From JABWBR01 sp036741235 (GTDB lineage Bacteria > Bacteroidota > Bacteroidia > Chitinophagales > Saprospiraceae), in assembly GCA_036741235.1 (NCBI GenBank), contig DAINSQ010000066.1, forward strand, positions 1-24,841: a DNA stretch of 24,841 nucleotides. Reading direction: 5' to 3'. Numbering within the stretch: the stretch's first letter is position 1; each line of letters starts with the position of its first letter. Shown piece by piece: positions 1 through 7,614 of the stretch. A program made the position numbers and the translations under genes. The notes beneath the pieces were generated by a model, which saw nothing but the letters and a program-made list of their open reading frames with translations, had not been told where the DNA came from and searched no databases.

Positions 1-88
1 CATTTGATTACAAAAAAATTACAAGAAATTTATGGCTGAGTAAAATTTCACTAAAAATGATCACTGTTCAGTTGTAGGTTATAGATTC

Positions 89-163
89 GTTTATAAGTTT
101 AAGAGTTTATAGGTTTATGAATAAGAGTGTACCATAAACCCATAAACGCATAAACCCATAAAC
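89..163. repeat. CATAAAC / GTTTATG direct and inverted repeat cluster
   Basis: The 15-mer CATAAACCCATAAAC occurs twice in tandem (133-147 and 149-163) with one base between copies. Its near-perfect reverse complement, GTTTATAGGTTTATG, lies at 105-119 with a single mismatch, and further GTTTAT units start at 89. The arms could form a hairpin with either downstream copy. The cluster lies in the gene-free leader (1-297), where I see no credible coding region. The function is unknown; it resembles short intergenic repeats rather than a CRISPR array, because there are no spacers. Confidence 0.6.
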
Positions 164-297
164 AGAGAACAGAGAAGTTACTAAACCCGGCTAAACCTTA
201 TCTTTTTAACATTTTTTCCTTAATTTGGGGCCGCTTCAAGCACCAGGACATAATAGAACATTTTTTTATTCGTTCGAATTCAAATCAAAAAAAGGCC

Positions 298-831
298 ATG
301 AGCGATCAAGACAAGTTGTTGGGTATCGGCTCCCGGGTGCGCCACCCGGCATACGGCGACGGCGTAGTGATCAGGCTACACCGTGCAGCTTATGACGTAT
401 GCTTTATGATTTACGGCATCAAATCAGTGGGCAAGGAATACGATAAGTGGGAAATTATCGATGCCGTTGCGCCGGAAGAGACCGTAAGTTTTTCTGATGC
501 GGAAAAATCGCTGATTAAAATTCTGCGTACATTTTCAGATATCACAGAAGAAGTTCCGCTAGGCGATCGGTGGAAAAACGGCGTGATGATCCTCAAACCG
601 GGAGAAAGCGACCTGAAGGAAAAGGAAATTCCCATTGAAACCTTTTTCCATAAAATTGTTATGGTACGTGACAGGTTAAGGGTAATGGAACAGCGCATCA
701 ACAGCAGCAATATTGACGATGAAGAAAAGATCAATCTGCAGCAATACATTACGCGTATCTACGGCAGTTTGACAACTTTCAACGTGCTGTTCAAGCAAAA
801 AGACCATTACTTCATTGGTGAAAAAACTTAA
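298..831 (+). CDS. Conserved hypothetical protein with UvrD/PcrA-tail-like N-terminal domain
   Basis: This is a soluble 177-residue protein with no signal peptide or membrane segment. Residues 8-52 carry a GIGSRVRHPAYGDGVVI pattern followed by a hydrophobic beta-rich stretch ending in KWEII. This resembles the small Tudor/KOW-like fold (G-x-x-V-x-H-x-x-[FY]-G-x-G-x-V) at the C-terminus of UvrD/PcrA helicases, which contacts RNA polymerase. The remainder (about 60-177) is charged and predicted helical, and I do not recognise it. The ATG at 298 follows an A-rich leader, as is usual in Bacteroidota. The gene ends 12 bp before the next lipoprotein gene, so the two are probably co-transcribed. The likely role is binding a nucleic acid or a transcription or repair partner. 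That is inference from one motif; no enzymatic residues are visible. Confidence 0.8.
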   Translation: MSDQDKLLGIGSRVRHPAYGDGVVIRLHRAAYDVCFMIYGIKSVGKEYDKWEIIDAVAPEETVSFSDAEKSLIKILRTFSDITEEVPLGDRWKNGVMILKPGESDLKEKEIPIETFFHKIVMVRDRLRVMEQRINSSNIDDEEKINLQQYITRIYGSLTTFNVLFKQKDHYFIGEKT

Positions 832-843
832 GCCCCCAATCGC

Positions 844-1704
844 ATGCAGCGTTATCGACTCATAAGGCTTTTTTTTCCGGCGGTTGTTTTTATACTGCTG
901 CTTACGCAATGCCTGGTAGTAGACAATACCTACTCGGGGTTGCCGCCGGGCCCGTGGCGGGCTGTGCTGAAGCTCGAGAACAACCCCGTGACGCCCAATC
1001 CCAAAGGCGCTCCGCTGCCCGAAAAGCTCAATATGACCTTTGATGAGGTGACGGAAGGCGAGTTGCCTTTCAACTTCGAAGTAAAATACGACAGCAAGGA
1101 CCGCTTCCACATTGAGATCAAAAATGCAGACGAGCTGATTCGCATAGATAGTATTATCATGGGGCGCGACCGGCGCACGGCAAAGGATACGGTTATCATC
1201 CGTTTTCCTTCCGGAGATACTTATATCAGGGCTATTTTTGAAGAGAATCTCATGGAAGGCGATTGGATCGACCCCGCCCAACCCAACTTCCGCATTCATT
1301 TTGTGGCCTGGCACGGCGATAACTACCGATTTACCAACTTGCGCAAAACGCCGACTGAAGATGTTAGCGGCCGATGGGAGATCAGCCTGGGGCTGGATAC
1401 CGACGCCCCATACAAGGCCGTCGCTGAATTAACACAGCAAGGCAATTACCTCACCGGGTCTTTAATTACAGCATCGGGTGAATACCAACATTTGGAAGGT
1501 ACCATTCAAGCCGACAAGCTCTACCTGTCGCGTTTTGACGGCGTTCAGGCATTACTTTTGGAAGCAAAATTAAAACCCGAGGGTTTGATAGGCTCCATGC
1601 GCCTGGGCAACGGCCTGCGCACTATTTGGTCGGGCAGACGCAATGCAGATTTCCAATTGCCCGAAAAGACAAATCAACAACCGGAAGCTAAAATCTCCCA
1701 ATAA
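844..1704 (+). CDS. Lipoprotein resembling the N-terminal domain of TlpA-type proteins, no thioredoxin domain
   Basis: This 286-residue protein starts with a basic N-terminus and a hydrophobic run ending in LLTQC (Cys23), a lipobox-like site, so it is probably anchored in the periplasm or outer membrane. The body is beta-rich. It has the order PWRAVLKL, LPFNFEV, then G-x-W, then ITASGEYQHLEGT, YLSRFDG, and finally a segment ending TIWSGRRN. I recall this pattern from the domain that precedes the thioredoxin fold in many Bacteroidota TlpA-family disulfide reductases. Here the protein stops just after that domain: no CxxC thioredoxin motif is present, and the DNA downstream (1705-1798) does not encode one. 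It may be a stand-alone binding domain or a paralogue that has lost its redox half. It lies 12 bp after the preceding gene, which suggests one transcript. Confidence 0.8.
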   Translation: MQRYRLIRLFFPAVVFILLLTQCLVVDNTYSGLPPGPWRAVLKLENNPVTPNPKGAPLPEKLNMTFDEVTEGELPFNFEVKYDSKDRFHIEIKNADELIRIDSIIMGRDRRTAKDTVIIRFPSGDTYIRAIFEENLMEGDWIDPAQPNFRIHFVAWHGDNYRFTNLRKTPTEDVSGRWEISLGLDTDAPYKAVAELTQQGNYLTGSLITASGEYQHLEGTIQADKLYLSRFDGVQALLLEAKLKPEGLIGSMRLGNGLRTIWSGRRNADFQLPEKTNQQPEAKISQ

Positions 1705-1798
1705 AATTGTAACAACTTTGCGTTAATATAGTATACGCTCAAAAGTCATCTTTCATTAAACCAGTACGCCTCAACCGACGCCACACAAAAAAAATGTT

Positions 1799-4381
1799 AT
1801 GAACGTAAAAACCATTGCGCTGGCTTATTGCATTGAAAATAACAATGTAGCCGAAGCGCTTGAAAAACAACTCAGCGGCGTAATAGACCGTATCGAACAT
1901 TTTTACGGCAATAAAAATCAACCCGATACGCCGCTTGCCGACCAACTTCGATCTTATACGGGCCCCATTATTCTCATCGTCAGCGATAATTTCCTCAAAA
2001 CGGTGTCGTGTATGCACCGCGGGCTGCAAATGCTACAGGATAAACGCAACCAGATTTTGCCCGTTATCATCGACGGCCAGGCTTACGACGAAACCGCCAA
2101 TAAAATGGTGAAGGTCATTACCCATTTCGACCGGGTAAGCGATATTATTCAGTATATCAACTACTGGCAGGATCAATACCTCGACCTGCGCAGGCAAAAA
2201 CGCCATCTCAAGGATATTGACGAAGATGTTTTCAACGAACACCTGAAGGTGATGCGCGATATTTCAAGCGAAGCCGGCGAGTTTCTCCGCGTTTTGCGCT
2301 CTATCCCGCATCTAAACTTTGAGCAACTGGAGGCCAATGATTACGAGGCGTTCTTCCGCTTTGTGTCTGCCCCCGCCGCCTGGGATCAGTTCAAACGCCT
2401 GCGCGTCCAGGAGCGCATGCGCCAACCGGAGCCCGAAATGCCGGCAGTAGCGCCAGTCGTGGAAGTTGCGCCGGAAGTCCAGGAGGTTCCAACAATGCCG
2501 GAAGAGCGTTTTGATAACCAAACGCCCGTCGAATTTACCACCCCTGCCGATCACCTGGCAGGCGAACCCGCCCCGGCGCTGGAGGAGAATGCCGTTCAAC
2601 TGGTAGAAGAGGCGCCGCCTGTAGAAGAAATGCTCAATACCCCCGGCGAGGCGCATGTGGAAGAACCGGCAACCATTAGCCATGAAATCGGCGAACTGGA
2701 CGAAGAAGAAGACGAACTGGATGAGGAGGCGTTGATAGGCCAGGCCTCCCCGCAAGAGCTCACCCCCGAACTCAACGAACTCATCAATCTAAGCTGGAAA
2801 TCTGCCGATGAAGGCCGGACGGAAGAAGCCCTGCATCGCATGGCAGATGCCGTAGCTTCTCATCCGCAGGTGGTCGATCTGCGCTACCACTACGCCTTGA
2901 TGCTGGCACACAAAACCGACAACCGGTCGGCAGCCGCCGATCAACTGCGCCAACTGTTGAACGTCGACCCCGACAATGACAACGCCTTTTTTCTGCTCGC
3001 AGAATTAAAGGAAATGGACGGTAGTTTCGATCAAGCCTTGTCCTTGTACGAAAAACTGGCAGAGAAAAATCCGGCCTACCCCGATATTTACTTCCGACTG
3101 GGCGCCTTACTGGCCAACCACGTGGCGGGAAGCCAAACCCAGGCAGCCAAAGCTTTCAAAAAAGCGCTGAAAGCTAATCCCAGAAACAGCGACGCCTGCT
3201 ACCAATACGCCGTCCTGCTCGCCGAGTCGCTCGACAAGCCCAAAAAGGCGGCAAAATACTTCCGCAAAACGCTCGAACTGACGCCGCAGCATCCCTTTGC
3301 CTGGTACGACCTCGCGCTGCTTTACCACCGCCAGGGCAAATTCCAGGAAGCCTACGACGCCTATTTGCAAGCCGCCGCCAACAACCCCGAACTCAAAACG
3401 CCGGAAAACGACCAGGCGTTTTACTACGAAGCGCCCGCTGAAATTCCCATGCCGGTTGCCGCCGCAAATATCAACCTGGAAGAACACCACGTGATCGATG
3501 CGCTGAAAAACACTATTTCCCGACTGGAAGAGTTGTTGCGCATTCGCGAAGAAGAAGCCAAACAACCCGAGCCCGAACCCGAGCCGCCGGCGCCAAAACC
3601 CGGCCAGGGCAAGACCGTGCTGGTCACCGGCGCTACCTCAGGCATCGGAAAAGCTACTGCTGCCAGATTTGCAGATGAGGGCTTCCGGGTGATCATTACC
3701 GGCCGCCGGTACGAGCGGCTCGAAGCAACCCAAAAGGAACTCCAGGAAGCCTTCGGCGCCGAGGTCGAGAAACTGTGTTTCGACGTTCGCAACGTGCAGG
3801 CCGTTCAGGCAGCAATAGAAAGCCTGACTGGCGATTGGGCCCACATCGACATACTTGTCAACAACGCAGGCAAAGCCAAAGGGCTCAGCCCCATTCACGA
3901 AGGCAGCCTCGATCACTGGGAAGAGATGATCGATACCAATATCAAAGGACTCCTGTATCTTACCCGCGCAGTTACGCCGGGTATGGTGGCTCGCGGTAGC
4001 GGACACGTGATCAATGTAGGCTCTACCGCCGGCAAAGAGGTGTATCCCAAAGGCAACGTTTACTGCGCAACGAAATTTGCCGTTGACGCGCTCACCTCGG
4101 CCATGCGCATCGACCTTCACGCCCACAATGTGCGCGTGAGCCAGGTCAGCCCGGCTCATGTAGAAGAAACTGAATTCGCACTGGTGCGCTTCGACGGCGA
4201 TGCCGAAAAAGCCAATATATACAGCGATTTTAAGCCGCTGAGCGCCGCCGATGTGGCCGACGCTATTGTATACATGGCTACGCGCCCGGCTTACGTGAAT
4301 ATACTCGATATCACCCTGCAAGGCACGCAACAGGCCAGCTCGACAATCATCGACCGATCGGGAAGGGGTAAATACGATTAG
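1799..4381 (+). CDS. TIR-like / TPR / short-chain dehydrogenase fusion protein
   Basis: This is an 860-residue cytoplasmic protein with three modules. Residues 1-120 look like a TIR domain: strand IALAYCIE, then GPIILIVSDNFLKTVSC (55-71), then ILPVIID (86-92). In catalytic TIRs a Glu follows the conserved Cys by three residues; here that position (after Cys71) is Arg74, so NADase activity is doubtful. Residues 122-205 are helical, and 206-320 form an acidic Pro/Glu-rich linker. About six TPR units span 327-533. A helical segment and a Pro/Glu hinge (562-602) precede a full-length SDR (605-860) with TGATSGIG (610-617), NNAG (688-691), Ser742, Tyr755 and Lys759. Its C-terminal signature (ETEF, VRFDGDAEKA, RPAYVNI) matches the YdfG-type NADP-dependent 3-hydroxy acid dehydrogenases. 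A weak promoter-like CAACTTTG lies at 1713-1720. The SDR call is firm, TPR strong, TIR moderate. The biological role is unknown. Confidence 0.9.
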   Translation: MNVKTIALAYCIENNNVAEALEKQLSGVIDRIEHFYGNKNQPDTPLADQLRSYTGPIILIVSDNFLKTVSCMHRGLQMLQDKRNQILPVIIDGQAYDETANKMVKVITHFDRVSDIIQYINYWQDQYLDLRRQKRHLKDIDEDVFNEHLKVMRDISSEAGEFLRVLRSIPHLNFEQLEANDYEAFFRFVSAPAAWDQFKRLRVQERMRQPEPEMPAVAPVVEVAPEVQEVPTMPEERFDNQTPVEFTTPADHLAGEPAPALEENAVQLVEEAPPVEEMLNTPGEAHVEEPATISHEIGELDEEEDELDEEALIGQASPQELTPELNELINLSWKSADEGRTEEALHRMADAVASHPQVVDLRYHYALMLAHKTDNRSAAADQLRQLLNVDPDNDNAFFLLAELKEMDGSFDQALSLYEKLAEKNPAYPDIYFRLGALLANHVAGSQTQAAKAFKKALKANPRNSDACYQYAVLLAESLDKPKKAAKYFRKTLELTPQHPFAWYDLALLYHRQGKFQEAYDAYLQAAANNPELKTPENDQAFYYEAPAEIPMPVAAANINLEEHHVIDALKNTISRLEELLRIREEEAKQPEPEPEPPAPKPGQGKTVLVTGATSGIGKATAARFADEGFRVIITGRRYERLEATQKELQEAFGAEVEKLCFDVRNVQAVQAAIESLTGDWAHIDILVNNAGKAKGLSPIHEGSLDHWEEMIDTNIKGLLYLTRAVTPGMVARGSGHVINVGSTAGKEVYPKGNVYCATKFAVDALTSAMRIDLHAHNVRVSQVSPAHVEETEFALVRFDGDAEKANIYSDFKPLSAADVADAIVYMATRPAYVNILDITLQGTQQASSTIIDRSGRGKYD

Positions 4382-4386
4382 TTTTT

Positions 4387-4466
4387 CGGTTGCCGGTTGT
4401 CGGTGCTGTGCCGTCCGTTTCTTTATCTTTGCCGGACTGTACATAACCGATAACCGACAATCCCTG
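4387..4466. repeat. CGGTTGTCGGT-type inverted repeats flanking a promoter
   Basis: Copies of a CGGTTGTCGG-like unit lie at about 4387-4402 and, in the opposite orientation (AACCGATAACCGACAATCC-like), at about 4446-4464. They flank the promoter box and the start of the permease gene. A similar ACAACCGACA string recurs at about 23913-23922, so it may be a dispersed intergenic repeat of this genome. The function is unknown. Confidence 0.4.
4397..4431 (+). promoter_or_regulatory. Putative Bacteroidota-type promoter for the TSUP permease
   Basis: TATCTTTG at 4424-4431 is an exact match to the TAnnTTTG -7 box used by the primary sigma factor of Bacteroidota. A TTG at 4397-4399 could serve as the -33 element, although its 24-base spacing is slightly long. 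The box lies 37 bp upstream of the permease ATG. Confidence 0.5.
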
Positions 4467-4468
4467 CT

Positions 4469-5242
4469 ATGTCTTTCCTTATTATCGCTTTAACCGCATT
4501 TGTGGCTTCGATCCTCACCTTTTTTTCGGGGTTTGGATTGGGCACCATATTGCTCCCCGTTTTTGCCATTTTTTTTCCCGTCGATATGGCCGTAGCGCTT
4601 ACAGGGGTCGTGCATTTACTTAATAATTTATTCAAATTAACCTTGGTGGGGCGGCATGCTCAGCGCGAGGTAGTACTGCGTTTCGGCTTGCCGGCCATTG
4701 CCGGGGCGCTGCTCGGCGCCTGGTTGTTACTGCGCTTGTCGGGAATCGCGCCTTTGTACAGCTATCAAATCGGAGATCGCCATTTCGATATTACCGGCAT
4801 CAAGTTGATCATCGCCGTATTGATGATATTTTTTGCCTTTATGGAAATATTGCCAAGCTTGCAACGGTGGCAGCTGGGCAAGCAATATCTAACCCTTGGC
4901 GGATTGCTGAGCGGCTTTTTCGGCGGCTTGTCGGGGCACCAGGGGGCCCTGCGCAGCGTTTTTCTTATCAAATTAGGTCTTCCCAAGGAGGCGTTTATAG
5001 CCACCGGCGTTGTCATTGCCTGCCTGGTCGACTTTTCGCGCCTGGGGGTTTACTTCTCGCGTTATGTGGGCCAACACCTCATCGACAACGCAGCGTTGCT
5101 AATGGTAGCAGTCGGAGCCGCTTTTGCAGGCGCTTACCTCGGCAACCGAATGCTGAAAAAAGTGACGCTGGAGTTCTTGCAGTATCTTGTCGCAGCAGCT
5201 ATCGTTGTTTTGGCACTGTTGATGGGCGCAGGAATCGTATAA
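4469..5242 (+). CDS. Sulfite exporter TauE/SafE (TSUP) family membrane permease
   Basis: This 257-residue integral inner-membrane protein has about eight hydrophobic segments arranged as two halves. The halves carry the internally repeated glycine-rich motifs expected of the family: SGFGLGTILLP (about 20-30) and LLSGFFGGLSGHQGALRS (about 146-163). The length matches typical TSUP proteins of about 250 residues. Family members move small organosulfur or oxyanion compounds (sulfite, sulfoacetate, thiosulfate), and the substrate cannot be read from sequence. The ATG at 4469 starts directly into the first membrane helix. The gene has its own putative promoter and converges on the GH3 gene. No sulfur-metabolism gene is nearby to suggest a substrate. 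Confidence 0.9.
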   Translation: MSFLIIALTAFVASILTFFSGFGLGTILLPVFAIFFPVDMAVALTGVVHLLNNLFKLTLVGRHAQREVVLRFGLPAIAGALLGAWLLLRLSGIAPLYSYQIGDRHFDITGIKLIIAVLMIFFAFMEILPSLQRWQLGKQYLTLGGLLSGFFGGLSGHQGALRSVFLIKLGLPKEAFIATGVVIACLVDFSRLGVYFSRYVGQHLIDNAALLMVAVGAAFAGAYLGNRMLKKVTLEFLQYLVAAAIVVLALLMGAGIV

Positions 5243-5283
5243 GCCTGAGTCAGGCGGCTTTGAAAGATCCAACCCAGGCTTAT
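5239..5283. terminator. Hairpin between convergent genes
   Basis: ATAAGCCTG (5239-5247) pairs perfectly over 9 bp with CAGGCTTAT (5275-5283). A smaller GCCTG-AGT-CAGGC hairpin is nested at 5243-5255. The structure fills the 51-bp gap between the converging stops at 5242 and 5294. There is no long T-run on either side, so it is at best a weak bidirectional terminator or an RNA-stabilising stem. Confidence 0.4.
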
Positions 5284-5293
5284 AACACCCCAA

Positions 5294-7558
5294 TTATTTG
5301 ATTACCAAATTTTTAGCAAGCACCGATTGCGAGTTTGTCCCCACCATGATATCGAATTCACCGGGTTCTACTACAAAAACGCCGTCGTTGTTGTAAAAGC
5401 CGAGTTCGGCCTCGGTGAGCTTAAACTCTACCATTTTTGATTCGCCGGGTTGCAAGCTGATTTTTTGAAAGCCTTTGAGCTCTTTGACCGGTCGTGCTAT
5501 ACTCGCCACTTTGTCGTGAATATATAATTGGACGACTTCTTCGCCTGCTACTTTGCCCGTATTTTTTACAGTGACTACTACTCGAATGGGCTGCTTTCCA
5601 GCCGCATCGGTTTGTATAAACTCGAGGTTGGAATACGCAAATTGCGTGTAGCTGAGCCCATAACCGAATGGATAAAGGGGTTGATTGCTTTCGTCGATGT
5701 AATGTGCCCAAAATACCAAAGGCACGGGATTGGGACGGCCTGTGCTAAAGTGATTGTAGTAAATAGGAACCTGCCCCACGCTTCGCGGAAAGGTCATGGG
5801 CAATTTGCCGCTGGGGTTGTAGTCGCCAAACAATACCTGTGCTATGGCATTGCCGCTTTGGCTGCCCAGTTGCCAGGCTTCCACGATGGCAGGAATGTGT
5901 TCGTCGGCCCAGGGAAGAGCCAGGGGGCGGCCGTTCATCAAGACCAGTACGATACGCGGATTCACATTGTAAACCGCTTCCAGCAGCGCCTGTTGCACGC
6001 CGGGCAAATCGAGTTTGGTACGACTTCTCCCCTCTCCGCTCTGAAAACCGTGTTCGCCTAATACCATGATGACTACCTCTGAGGCTTTAGCCAATTTGAT
6101 GGCTTCTTCAAAACCGTCGGTGTCGGTTTCGTTTATTTTGGTTTCGTAGATAAATTGGGCCGGCCCTACAACCAGCTCTGCGCCTTTGGCGTATTTGACC
6201 TGATCGGTGTATTGTTGAAGCCCTTCCAGCACCGACACGGCGGTATTGTCGTCGGAGGCGAGGCGCCAACTGCCCAGCGGACTGTTCTTGTCGGCAGCCA
6301 ATGGGCCGATGAGGGCGATTTTTTGCTGCTTCTTGTTGAGCGGCAACAATTGATTGTCATTTTTCAACAATACAATCGACTTTTTGGCCATATCCAATAC
6401 CGCCGCCTGGTGGTCGGGGTGATAAAGCAATTCTTTTTCCCGCTTGGGGTCGCAATATTTAAAAGGATCGTCAAACAGGCCCAATTCAAATTTAACCCGT
6501 AATATCCGCCGCACGGCATCGTCGATTACATCCATTTTTACTTTTCCCGATTCTACCAGTGCCTTCAGGTGGCCGATAAAGGCGGAAGACTCCATGTCCA
6601 TGTCGGAGCCTGCATTGGCTGCCAGTTCGGCGGCATGGCTGCGATCGCGGGCAAAACCGTGAGCAACCATCTCGCCGGCAGAGTCCCAGTCGGACACTAC
6701 AAAGCCGTTGAATTTCCAGTTGCCCTTCAGGATGTCGCGCTGCAACAGCGAATTGCCGGTAGCCGGTACGCCGTTCAGGATGTTAAACGCGTTCATCACG
6801 GTGCGCACATTATTATCTACGGCAGCCTTGAAAGGCGGCAATACCACATTATAAAGCGTTGAGGCGCCGATATCTACCGTATTGTATTCTTTACCCGCTT
6901 CCGCAAAGCCATAAGCGGCAAAGTGTTTGGCGCAGGCGGCAATGGTATTGGGCGCCGACAAGTCGTCGCCCTGAAATCCTTTTACCCTGGCTACGCCGAC
7001 TTTTGCCCCCAGATACGGGTCTTCGCCGGCGCCTTCCATTACCCGGCCCCAGCGCGCATCCCTGGAAATATCGACCATAGGCGCAAAAGTCCAGTTGAGA
7101 CCGACAGCAGAAGCCTCAGTAGCCGCCACCCGCGCCGATTTTTCAATGGCCTCCAAATCCCAACTCGCCGCTTCAGCAAGCGGGATCGGCGAAATGGTTT
7201 TGTAGCCGTGAATAACGTCGAAGCCAAAGAGTAGCGGTATGCCCAGCCTGGATTTTTTAACCGCCAGTTCCTGGATTTTTCTCACCTGCTCTACTCCCCT
7301 GACGCCGAGCATCGATCCCACCCAACCCTTTTCGAGGTGTTCGTATTTGATTTTGGCGGAGCCCTCAGCCGGCGGCGGGCCGGTCACTTCCCAGAACCCA
7401 TTGTACAGATTCATCTGCCCGATCTTTTCCTCCAACGTCATTTTGGCAAGCAGCGTCTCTATTTGCACTTCGTAATTTTTATTCTGAGCAACGATATTTG
7501 TTTTAACAAAAAAAATCATTATTAATAAACATCCAGAGAGTAAACAGACATTTTTCAT
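5294..7558 (-). CDS. bglX: Periplasmic beta-glucosidase, glycoside hydrolase family 3 (BglX type)
   Basis: This 754-residue enzyme hydrolyses terminal beta-linked glucose (or similar sugars) from oligosaccharides. Residues 1-25 are a signal peptide (MKNVCLLSG, hydrophobic core, VAQ), so export to the periplasm is expected. The GH3 N-terminal barrel follows: MTLEEKIGQMN, then FGFDVIHGYKT, KHFAAYG (211-217), and the nucleophile Asp290 in VVSDWD. The GH3 C-terminal domain contains IALIGPLA, LGEHGFQSGEGRSR and YPFGYGLSYT. A fibronectin-III-like domain (VKNTGKVAGEEVVQLYIHD) ends the protein. The length fits BglX, about 765 residues in E. coli. The reading frame stays open upstream to 7882, but that part overlaps the acyl-CoA synthetase gene and lacks homology, so I place the start at the signal peptide. 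It lies 56 bp after the synthetase stop and may be read from the same transcript. Confidence 0.93.
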   Translation of the reverse strand: MKNVCLLSGCLLIMIFFVKTNIVAQNKNYEVQIETLLAKMTLEEKIGQMNLYNGFWEVTGPPPAEGSAKIKYEHLEKGWVGSMLGVRGVEQVRKIQELAVKKSRLGIPLLFGFDVIHGYKTISPIPLAEAASWDLEAIEKSARVAATEASAVGLNWTFAPMVDISRDARWGRVMEGAGEDPYLGAKVGVARVKGFQGDDLSAPNTIAACAKHFAAYGFAEAGKEYNTVDIGASTLYNVVLPPFKAAVDNNVRTVMNAFNILNGVPATGNSLLQRDILKGNWKFNGFVVSDWDSAGEMVAHGFARDRSHAAELAANAGSDMDMESSAFIGHLKALVESGKVKMDVIDDAVRRILRVKFELGLFDDPFKYCDPKREKELLYHPDHQAAVLDMAKKSIVLLKNDNQLLPLNKKQQKIALIGPLAADKNSPLGSWRLASDDNTAVSVLEGLQQYTDQVKYAKGAELVVGPAQFIYETKINETDTDGFEEAIKLAKASEVVIMVLGEHGFQSGEGRSRTKLDLPGVQQALLEAVYNVNPRIVLVLMNGRPLALPWADEHIPAIVEAWQLGSQSGNAIAQVLFGDYNPSGKLPMTFPRSVGQVPIYYNHFSTGRPNPVPLVFWAHYIDESNQPLYPFGYGLSYTQFAYSNLEFIQTDAAGKQPIRVVVTVKNTGKVAGEEVVQLYIHDKVASIARPVKELKGFQKISLQPGESKMVEFKLTEAELGFYNNDGVFVVEPGEFDIMVGTNSQSVLAKNLVIK

Positions 7559-7614
7559 GTTGCAGCGTGTGTTGATGGTAAAAAAGAATATGCATAAACG
7601 GCTAATCGTTCGAC

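Noticed and set aside
133..163. Possible CRISPR array
   Set aside because: There are only two 15-base units separated by a single base, with no spacers and no cas genes in the window.
3638..4444. 268-codon open frame on the minus strand
   Set aside because: It lies antisense to the well-supported SDR domain, has no recognisable motif, and is an expected by-product of the GC-rich codon pattern.
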